The position numbers were made by a program, and so were the translations under genes. From JAISGQ01 sp045534445 (GTDB lineage: Bacteria; Bacillota; Clostridia; Oscillospirales; Acutalibacteraceae): DNA of 22,372 nucleotides. Below are positions 15,335 to 21,103 of the stretch, in pieces (position 1 is the stretch's first letter; each line of letters begins with the position of its first letter). A model generated the notes under the pieces. It was not told the origin of the DNA. It was given only the letters and a program-made list of their open reading frames with translations, and did not search any database. Where the stretch lies: the NCBI GenBank assembly GCA_045534445.1, contig JAZSJQ010000051.1:1-22372 (forward strand), in the 5' to 3' direction.

Positions 15335-16000
15335 ATGATAAATGTTGCTATTGACGGACCTGCAGGAGCAGGTAAAAGTACTATTGCAAGAGAAGCCGCG
15401 AGAAGGCTTGGCTATATCTATGTTGACACAGGTGCTCTCTACAGAGCAGTTGCGCTTTTTATACTGCAGAGACATATCGACCCTGACGACAGTGCAAAGG
15501 TAGTATCTGTACTGCCCATGATAGAAGTTGAACTCAAGTATGCTGACGGAGAGCAGAGAGTATACCTATGCGGAGAAAATGTGTCAAGAGTAATCAGAAC
15601 GCCTGAGGTATCCATGGCGGCGTCCACTGTCTCCGCATATCCTAAGGTTCGAGAGCTTCTTTTCAGACTTCAGCAGGACACTGCTTCCTATAACAATGTA
15701 ATAATGGACGGAAGAGATATCGGTACAGTTGTTCTTCCCAAGGCACAGGTCAAGATTTTCCTGACCGCTTCTGCTGAGGAGCGTGCAACGAGACGTTACA
15801 ATGAGCTTACAGAGCGCGGAAAAAAGGTCGTGTACGAAGAAATTCTTGAAGATATCAAGACTCGTGACTACAACGATTCCAACAGGGCGATTGCTCCTCT
15901 GAAGCAGGCACCCGATGCAGTGCTTATCGACACTACGGAGATGACTATCGAGCAGGCTGTGAATGCTGTTGTCAATACTATCACACAGAAAATAAGCTGA
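15335..16000 (+). CDS. cmk: Cytidylate kinase
   Basis: Phosphorylates CMP and dCMP to the diphosphates using ATP, recycling nucleotides from RNA and lipid turnover. The 221-residue product begins INVAIDGPAGAGKST, with the P-loop at residues 8-16. It carries DTGALYRAVAL for substrate binding, MDGRDIGTVVLP, and the LID-region ATRRYNELTERGK, all typical of bacterial CMP kinase. The ATG at 15335 follows AAGGAG (15319-15324) at 10 nt and comes 1 nt after the flavoprotein stop; the open frame upstream lies within the flavoprotein gene. It is followed after 9 nt by ispH-rpsA. The linkage of cmk with the S1 gene is ancient and widespread in bacteria. Confidence 0.97.
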   Translation: MINVAIDGPAGAGKSTIAREAARRLGYIYVDTGALYRAVALFILQRHIDPDDSAKVVSVLPMIEVELKYADGEQRVYLCGENVSRVIRTPEVSMAASTVSAYPKVRELLFRLQQDTASYNNVIMDGRDIGTVVLPKAQVKIFLTASAEERATRRYNELTERGKKVVYEEILEDIKTRDYNDSNRAIAPLKQAPDAVLIDTTEMTIEQAVNAVVNTITQKIS

Positions 16001-16009
16001 GGTGACGGC

Positions 16010-18061
16010 ATGGTCAGATTAGCTAAGACAGCAGGCTTCTGTTTCGGTGTCAATCGTGCTGTGAAGTCCGTTGAAGAGCTTGTGCGAAAGGGAGAAAAGG
16101 TTTTTACTCTCGGTCCCATAATCCACAATGCTCAGGTTGTGGAGCGACTTGAAAAAGCAGGAGTAAGCTCTATCGATAATCCGTGCGACATTACAGCCGA
16201 CGGCGTGCTTGTCATACGTTCCCACGGGGTATCCCTGTCGGTTTATGACGAGATAAGAAACAATGGGATAAGATATATGGATGCCACCTGTCCCTTTGTT
16301 GCAAAAATACATAAGATTGTTGCTGAGGCATCGGATAAAGGTATGCCTGTGCTGATTGCAGGTGACTCAAAGCATCCCGAGGTTCTTGGAATAAAAGGAC
16401 ATTGCAAGGGCGAGGTCTTTATATTTTCAAATGAGGATGAACTCGAAAATCTTTTGCATTCACGCACATATTTAGCAAAAGAAAATGTCTGTGTAGTGGC
16501 ACAGACAACATATAATACACAAATTTGGCAAAATTGCATTCAAATTTTAAAAAAGGTATGTACAAACGCTTCAGTTTATGATACAATTTGCAGTGCAACG
16601 TTGAGCCGTCAGCAGGAGGCGATGGAACTGGCTCGCGAGAGTGATCTTATGATCATTATCGGAGGCAAAAACAGTTCTAACACCCAGAAGCTGTTCAAGA
16701 TTTGCAGTGATTGCTGCAGCAGTTACGCAATTGAGACAGCATCCGAGATTCCCACCGAAGAAGTATTAAAAGCTGAAAGGATAGGAATAACGGCTGGAGC
16801 ATCAACTCCGGCGGACGTAATTAAGGAGGTAGTTTTAACCGTGAGCGAGATCATGACAGAAAACTTTGAGGCTATGCTGGAGGAATCCTTTAAGCAGTCG
16901 AATACTAATGGAAAGGTAGTCAACGGAACCGTTGTACGTATTGCACCCAACGAAATCTATGTAGATGTTGGAAGAAAGCAGTCCGGTATCGTTATGCTTG
17001 AGGATCTTACCGATGATCCCAACCTTACAACGAGTGACGTTGTAAAGGTCGGCGATGAGCTTGAGCTTATGATCATGCGCACCAACGACCAGGAGGGTTA
17101 CATCTACCTCTCCAAGAAGCTTCTCGATTCCGCCAAGGCATGGGACGAGATCAAGGCAGCAGCTCCCAAGATCGTTGAGAGAAAGAGACGCCGCTTCGAT
17201 GACGAAGAAGATACTCTTGATGCAGCTGAGAACGAGACTGTCGAAGAAGCAGTTGAGGAAGTAAAGGAAGAAGAGAAGGAGCCCGTTACCTTTGAAGGTG
17301 TTGTTACCGAGGTCAACAAGGGCGGCGTAGTTGTTTCCTACAAGGGCGTACGCATTTTCGTTCCTGCTTCTCAGGCAACCATGTCCCGTAATGATTCCAT
17401 GGAAGATCTTCTCAAGAAGAAGGTTCAGTTCCAGCTTCTCGAAGTAACACCCAGCCGCAGACGTGCTGTTGGTTCCATCAATAAGGCTTCCCGCCGTGAG
17501 CGCGCAGCCGCAGAGAAGAAGTTCTGGTCCGAGGTTGAGGTCGGCAAGATCTACACCGGTACCGTTCGCTCTCTCACCAAGTACGGTGCATTCGTCGATA
17601 TCGGCGGTGTAGACGGACTTGTACACATCACTGAGCTCTCCTGGCAGAGAATCAGCGATCCTTCTGAGGTTGTAAACGTAGGCGATGTTGTTGAGGTTTA
17701 CGTCAAGAAGATCGACGAAGAGAAGAAGAAGGTATCCCTCGGCTACAGAAAGCAGGAGGACAATCCCTGGGAGATCATGAAGGTCAAGTATCCTGTTGGT
17801 ACTGTTATCGAGTCCAAGGTTGTTGGCACACCTGCATTTGGTGCATTCGTCAACATTCTTCCCGGTATCGATGGTCTTGTACATATTTCTCAGCTCTCCA
17901 CTCAGAGAGTAAATGCTCCCACAGATGTTGTTAATGTCGGTGATACAGTTAAGGCTGTTGTTACTGAGATTGACTTTGATCGTAAGAGAGTAAGCCTTTC
18001 CATCCGTCAGCTTCTCGAGGCTGAGGCAGTAGAAGAGGCTCCTGCTGAGGATGCTGAATAA
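16010..18061 (+). CDS. ispH-rpsA: Bifunctional HMBPP reductase (IspH) / ribosomal protein S1 fusion
   Basis: A 683-residue fusion. Residues 1 to about 275 are IspH, the 4Fe-4S enzyme that makes IPP and DMAPP in the last step of the MEP pathway. Its three cluster cysteines are C11 (GFCFGV), C94 (DATCPF) and C194 (DTICSAT). Residues 278-683 are ribosomal protein S1 with four S1 RNA-binding domains (about 301-374, 426-494, 511-581, 597-668) and a basic/acidic linker at about 390-425. GAGGTGA at 15999-16005 supports the ATG at 16010. Such fusions are known in Clostridia, so the open frame is not an assembly error. Unusually clear internal signals (a promoter-like element at 16559-16587, TAAGGAGGT at 16822-16830, GTG 16841) could yield free S1. 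Codon use is ordinary in the IspH half and strongly biased in the S1 half. Confidence 0.96.
   Translation: MVRLAKTAGFCFGVNRAVKSVEELVRKGEKVFTLGPIIHNAQVVERLEKAGVSSIDNPCDITADGVLVIRSHGVSLSVYDEIRNNGIRYMDATCPFVAKIHKIVAEASDKGMPVLIAGDSKHPEVLGIKGHCKGEVFIFSNEDELENLLHSRTYLAKENVCVVAQTTYNTQIWQNCIQILKKVCTNASVYDTICSATLSRQQEAMELARESDLMIIIGGKNSSNTQKLFKICSDCCSSYAIETASEIPTEEVLKAERIGITAGASTPADVIKEVVLTVSEIMTENFEAMLEESFKQSNTNGKVVNGTVVRIAPNEIYVDVGRKQSGIVMLEDLTDDPNLTTSDVVKVGDELELMIMRTNDQEGYIYLSKKLLDSAKAWDEIKAAAPKIVERKRRRFDDEEDTLDAAENETVEEAVEEVKEEEKEPVTFEGVVTEVNKGGVVVSYKGVRIFVPASQATMSRNDSMEDLLKKKVQFQLLEVTPSRRRAVGSINKASRRERAAAEKKFWSEVEVGKIYTGTVRSLTKYGAFVDIGGVDGLVHITELSWQRISDPSEVVNVGDVVEVYVKKIDEEKKKVSLGYRKQEDNPWEIMKVKYPVGTVIESKVVGTPAFGAFVNILPGIDGLVHISQLSTQRVNAPTDVVNVGDTVKAVVTEIDFDRKRVSLSIRQLLEAEAVEEAPAEDAE
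16559..16587 (+). promoter_or_regulatory. Candidate internal promoter within the ispH part
   Basis: TGTACA at 16559-16564 (four of six match TTGACA), a 17-nt spacer, and TACAAT at 16582-16587 with the extended TG at 16579-16580. It lies in a markedly AT-rich island of the ispH coding sequence, about 250 nt before the S1 part. The bases also encode the region of conserved C194, so chance cannot be excluded. Confidence 0.4.
16822..16843 (+). promoter_or_regulatory. Internal Shine-Dalgarno and in-frame GTG start at the IspH/S1 junction
   Basis: TAAGGAGGT at 16822-16830 is a near-perfect anti-16S match. It lies 10 nt before an in-frame GTG at 16841, with an in-frame ATG at 16853. Initiation there would make a 406-residue stand-alone S1 protein starting MSEIMTENFEAMLEE. 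The same bases encode I-K-E-V near the IspH C-terminus, so the match could be partly a coding accident. Confidence 0.55.
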
Positions 18062-18072
18062 TTGATGTTTTG

Positions 18073-18104
18073 AACCCCCGAAGCATTATGCTTCGGGGGT
18101 TTTT
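18073..18104 (+). terminator. Rho-independent terminator after ispH-rpsA
   Basis: Perfect 13-bp inverted repeat AACCCCCGAAGCA (18073-18085) / TGCTTCGGGGGTT (18089-18101) with a 3-nt loop. The T-run TTTTT spans 18100-18104. It starts 12 nt after the stop codon and ends the operon. Confidence 0.93.
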
Positions 18105-18136
18105 GTGTGAGAATTATTAAAAAGATTAAAAAAGTA

Positions 18137-18165
18137 TTGAAAACTGATTAAGAATATATTATATT
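18137..18165 (+). promoter_or_regulatory. Sigma-A-like promoter of the E2/CAT-like gene
   Basis: TTGAAA at 18137-18142 and TATATT at 18160-18165 with the optimal 17-nt spacer. It lies between a terminator and the next gene; transcription would start near 18172, about 30 nt before the TTG start. Confidence 0.75.
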
Positions 18166-18200
18166 TAATAAGCATTATTATATAGAGTGGAGTGTTTCCT

Positions 18201-19091
18201 TTGGGCAGAAAAGACGGCAAAAAAGTCAAAAACGCGAGTATGATGTATCAGATCGTACCTTATATTATGGATAAGAGATACGATGCAATGAATGCTATTA
18301 CTATTCGCTTTCCCTACGAACCGATGCAGACCTATATTAAGAAAAAGCATAAGGAAGGCGTGGATATAAGCCATCTTTCTCTCGTTATTGCTGCGTTTGT
18401 AAGAACTGTATCCCAGAACAAGCTCCTCAACCGTTTTGTTGTAAATAAAAAAATATATGCCCGTGACGGAATCTGGGTCGGTATGGTTATACTTCGCCCC
18501 GGTGATTCTGAATCGACCATGACCAAGGTTCGTTTTGAGCCTACCGATACGATCTTCGATGTCAACGAAAAGATGAACAAGATGATCTCGGATAATAAGG
18601 CGCAGGAAGGCTCGAACTCAACAGACAAGCTTATGAAGGTCCTGCTTTCTGTTCCCGGCCTTGTCAATGTCGGCGTCGGACTTTTCAAATGGCTTGACAG
18701 GCGCGGCTGGCTTCCCGGGTCTATTATCAACGCAAGTCCCTTCCATGTATCCATGACCATCTCCAACCTTGCAAGTATCAGAACCAATTATATTTTCCAC
18801 CATATCTATGAGTTTGGTACTACCAGTATGCTTATGACAATGGGTAATTCTGAATACATCCCCACAAAGGGAAAAGATGGTTCCATTGAGCTTGAACGTC
18901 AGATGCCCATAGGTCTTGTTATGGATGAGAGAATCGCATCCGGCCATGAATTTGCACAGGCATTCAAAGTAATGAATGATATGCTCAGACATCCGGAGAA
19001 GCTGGAATCTCCTCCTGAGACTGTCGACCTTGAAGACTTCATGATCAAGAAGGCAAAGAAGAAAACCAAGAAGGAAAAGAAGAATAAGTGA
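18201..19091 (+). CDS. CAT-fold / 2-oxoacid dehydrogenase E2-like protein lacking the usual catalytic motif
   Basis: A 296-residue protein resembling the trimeric chloramphenicol-acetyltransferase / E2 catalytic domain, of a type seen in Clostridia. The segment IGLVMDERIASGHEFAQAF (near 237-255) aligns with the E2 hallmark DHRxxDG, but reads DERIASG at 242-248: the catalytic His is Glu and the Asp is Ser. There is no lipoyl or subunit-binding domain and no E1 or E3 gene nearby, so a pyruvate dehydrogenase role is unlikely. A YxHHxYEFG-like segment (about residue 200) and a very basic C-terminal tail (AKKKTKKEKKNK) are also present. I chose TTG 18201, 8 nt after GGAG at 18189-18192; GTG 18192 overlaps that site. 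It has its own promoter and a terminator, so it is probably monocistronic. Substrate unknown; fold assignment is by recognised motif, not search. Confidence 0.75.
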   Translation: MGRKDGKKVKNASMMYQIVPYIMDKRYDAMNAITIRFPYEPMQTYIKKKHKEGVDISHLSLVIAAFVRTVSQNKLLNRFVVNKKIYARDGIWVGMVILRPGDSESTMTKVRFEPTDTIFDVNEKMNKMISDNKAQEGSNSTDKLMKVLLSVPGLVNVGVGLFKWLDRRGWLPGSIINASPFHVSMTISNLASIRTNYIFHHIYEFGTTSMLMTMGNSEYIPTKGKDGSIELERQMPIGLVMDERIASGHEFAQAFKVMNDMLRHPEKLESPPETVDLEDFMIKKAKKKTKKEKKNK

Positions 19092-19097
19092 TCAGAC

Positions 19098-19131
19098 CGC
19101 AGGACAGCTATTTTGGGCTGCCCTGCGTTTT
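19098..19131 (+). terminator. Putative terminator after the E2/CAT-like gene
   Basis: CGCAGGACAGC (19098-19108) pairs with GCTGCCCTGCG (19117-19127) with one A/C mismatch and an 8-nt loop. TTTT follows at 19128-19131. It begins 6 nt after the stop codon. Confidence 0.7.
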
Positions 19132-19136
19132 GGGTA

Positions 19137-19165
19137 TTGCATTTATTTGCAGATAGATATAAAAT
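19137..19165 (+). promoter_or_regulatory. Candidate promoter of the serine hydrolase gene
   Basis: TTGCAT at 19137-19142 and TAAAAT at 19160-19165 with 17-nt spacing. The stretch to the ATG at 19211 is AT-rich, so other -10 choices such as TATAAA at 19158 exist. It is supported by its position after a terminator. Confidence 0.45.
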
Positions 19166-19210
19166 AAAATTAAGTATAAACAAATCTGTAATGAAAGTGA
19201 GTGCAACAAA

Positions 19211-20134
19211 ATGACAACTGTAAAAACAGTAAGGATACCTTCATGCGTAGAAGGGGAGAGTCTTAGCACCGTTATATGGGAATGTGAAGAGCCGAAGGCT
19301 GTGCTTCAGATATCTCACGGTATGGCTGAGCATATAATGCGCTATGATCATTTTGCAAGATGGATGAATAATAATGGGGTCATCGTTGCAGGAAACAGTC
19401 ATCTCGGACACGGTACGACTGCAAAAAATGAAAAGGATCTTGGCTATTTTGCGAAGAAAAACGGTTGGAATCACGTTGTAGAGGATATGGATCTTGTCAG
19501 GAAAGAAATTGAAAAGATGTATCCCGACCTGCCTTATTATATACTCGGTCATTCAATGGGATCTTTCCTTACAAGAACATACATATGTACTGAGTATGCA
19601 CAAGGACTCAGCGGCGTAATAATTTCGGGAACAGGCAATGTTCCCGGAGCTGTAGCAGGTATGCTTAAAGGAATGTCCTCTTTTATTGGCTTCTTCTGCG
19701 GAAAGAGGCATAGAAGCAAGCTTATCAACAGCCTTTCCTTCGGAAGCTACAATAAAGCCTTTAAGCCGGCGGAAACCCCGTCAGACTGGCTGACAAAAGA
19801 CAAGAATATAGTAAATAAGTATGTTGCAGACGGACGATGCGGATTTATATTCACCTGCAGTGCATATAAGGATCTTGCAACAGGACTGAAGTTTATAAGA
19901 AAAAAGAAGAATCTTAAGAAGATGGATAAAGCTATGCCTGTGCTTTTCGTATCAGGTGCAATGGACCCTGTGGGCGATATGGGAAAAGGCGTTAATCAGG
20001 TTTATAATATGTTCAGCAAGGCAGGAATGGAAAATATCGAAATGAAGCTGTATGAAGATGACCGTCATGAAATACTCAATGAGCTTGACAGGGAAAATGT
20101 TTATAACGATATTTTGAAATTCATAAAAGCATAA
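19211..20134 (+). CDS. Alpha/beta hydrolase, monoacylglycerol lipase / serine aminopeptidase S33 type
   Basis: A 307-residue cytosolic alpha/beta hydrolase of the lysophospholipase / monoacylglycerol lipase group (Hydrolase_4). It has the HGMAEH oxyanion-region motif near residue 35 and the nucleophile elbow GHSMG with S115. The acid is D252 in SGAMDPVG and the base H286 in DDRHEIL, giving a full catalytic triad. A lid-like insertion lies between about 150 and 215 (MSSFIGFFCGKRHRSKLINS). No signal peptide is seen. The start ATG 19211 has only a weak GTGAG upstream, but the first strand begins directly after it. It stands alone between its own promoter candidate and the next promoter. Likely substrates are monoacylglycerols or lysophospholipids; the exact one cannot be read from sequence. 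Confidence 0.9.
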   Translation: MTTVKTVRIPSCVEGESLSTVIWECEEPKAVLQISHGMAEHIMRYDHFARWMNNNGVIVAGNSHLGHGTTAKNEKDLGYFAKKNGWNHVVEDMDLVRKEIEKMYPDLPYYILGHSMGSFLTRTYICTEYAQGLSGVIISGTGNVPGAVAGMLKGMSSFIGFFCGKRHRSKLINSLSFGSYNKAFKPAETPSDWLTKDKNIVNKYVADGRCGFIFTCSAYKDLATGLKFIRKKKNLKKMDKAMPVLFVSGAMDPVGDMGKGVNQVYNMFSKAGMENIEMKLYEDDRHEILNELDRENVYNDILKFIKA

Positions 20135-20225
20135 ATGACTTTTGCTTATCATATATTCCATTGTAAAATAGATTACATCATGGCGAATAATTAATAAATA
20201 AAAGCAAAAAATATGTGATTAATTG

Positions 20226-20254
20226 TTGTAAAATGAATGTGCTTATGTTAAAAT
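20226..20254 (+). promoter_or_regulatory. Sigma-A promoter of the zinc-ribbon membrane protein (extended -10)
   Basis: TTGTAA at 20226-20231, 17-nt spacer, and TAAAAT at 20249-20254 with TG at 20246-20247. Transcription would start near 20261, about 30 nt before the ATG. The remainder of the 156-nt gap is AT-rich and I see nothing else in it. Confidence 0.7.
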
Positions 20255-20290
20255 ATAAACACAAAAACAACATATTTTAGGAGGTATCTT

Positions 20291-21016
20291 ATGTTTTGTC
20301 CCAATTGCGGTTTCCAGAACTCCGATGATTCCAGATTCTGCGCAGGCTGCGGCGCTCCTATAAACGGTGCTGCAGAGCCTCAGGCACAGACTCAGAATTA
20401 TCAGCAGACCTATCAGCCCCAGTATCAGCCTGCTAAGTCCAACAACTTTATGGACAACATCAAATCCTATCAGCAGCCTGCAAATGCTATTGCAAAGACT
20501 CCGTTCCCTGCATACATTCTGCAGTTCATTAAGATGGGTATCTGGGTATTCTACTTTATTGCAATCTTCTTTGCATGGGTATTCCTCAAGGTAAGCATGT
20601 GGGGAATGTCTGAGAGCGAGTCCCTCAACCTTTTCAAGATTATTTTTGACAAGAACTACTCAATGGAAGGTATGGAAGGCGGCGCTTTCCTTACCATCAT
20701 GGCAATTCTTGTTCTTCTTGTTCTTGTTGCAGTTGTAGCTTATCGCGTTATCAATCTGTTTATGCCCGGCAAGCTTCCTGCAATTCCCCAGATCGTTCTC
20801 TGCGCAGCACCCGCTGCAATAACTTTCATTTTCATGATCGTTGCATGGATCGTTATGGGCGGTGCAATGTCCGAGCTTGGTGATCTTGCATCCTACGGTG
20901 CTAAGGTTTCCGCAGGCCCCGGCTTCGGTGCTTGGCTCGTATTCATTCTTTCTGCAGCTGAGACTGCACTTCACATTGTTTTCATGAAGGATAAGAATGC
21001 ACCCATCATGCAGTAA
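20291..21016 (+). CDS. Zinc-ribbon membrane protein of unknown function
   Basis: A 241-residue protein starting with a short zinc ribbon (CPNCGFQNSDDSRFCAGCG, residues 3-21), then a Gln/Tyr/Pro-rich linker (about 30-60). Four hydrophobic segments follow (about 73-102, 131-153, 162-188 and 211-232). The ribbon would face the cytoplasm ahead of a four-helix membrane domain. Zinc-ribbon plus membrane proteins of this form are common in Clostridia and generally uncharacterised. AGGAGGT at 20279-20285 lies 5 nt before the ATG, and an extended -10 promoter is present. Codon use is as strongly biased as in the S1 and transketolase genes, so high expression is likely. A strong terminator follows. No partner gene is visible; the neighbour is convergent glnS. 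Confidence 0.85.
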   Translation: MFCPNCGFQNSDDSRFCAGCGAPINGAAEPQAQTQNYQQTYQPQYQPAKSNNFMDNIKSYQQPANAIAKTPFPAYILQFIKMGIWVFYFIAIFFAWVFLKVSMWGMSESESLNLFKIIFDKNYSMEGMEGGAFLTIMAILVLLVLVAVVAYRVINLFMPGKLPAIPQIVLCAAPAAITFIFMIVAWIVMGGAMSELGDLASYGAKVSAGPGFGAWLVFILSAAETALHIVFMKDKNAPIMQ

Positions 21017-21025
21017 ATTTTACTT

Positions 21026-21055
21026 AAAAAAGAGAGGCTTTTGCCTCTCTTTTTT
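21026..21055 (+). terminator. Terminator after the zinc-ribbon gene
   Basis: Perfect 13-bp stem AAAAAAGAGAGGC (21026-21038) / GCCTCTCTTTTTT (21043-21055) with a TTTT loop. Since both arms end in A/T runs, it could also act on minus-strand transcripts from glnS. Confidence 0.9.
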
Positions 21056-21065
21056 ATTGGCATAA

Positions 21066-21096
21066 AGAAAAAAGCTCGCCCGAAAAGGGCGAGCTT
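21066..21096 (-). terminator. Terminator of glnS (minus strand)
   Basis: AAGCTCGCCC (21072-21081) and GGGCGAGCTT (21087-21096) form a perfect 10-bp stem with a 5-nt loop. On the minus strand a T-rich run (complement of 21066-21073) follows it. It lies 7 nt beyond the glnS stop. Confidence 0.9.
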
Positions 21097-21103
21097 AAAA
21101 TAT

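Noticed and set aside
16835..17884. 349-codon minus-strand open frame within the S1 part
   Set aside because: It is explained by the codon bias of S1; there are no domain features and the sense frame is certain.
16010..18061. ispH-rpsA fusion as a sequencing or assembly error
   Set aside because: The frame is continuous through both complete proteins, and the same fusion is known in Clostridia.
18201..19091. Chloramphenicol acetyltransferase resistance gene
   Set aside because: Fold resemblance only; the catalytic His motif is not present and the gene sits in core chromosome with housekeeping neighbours.
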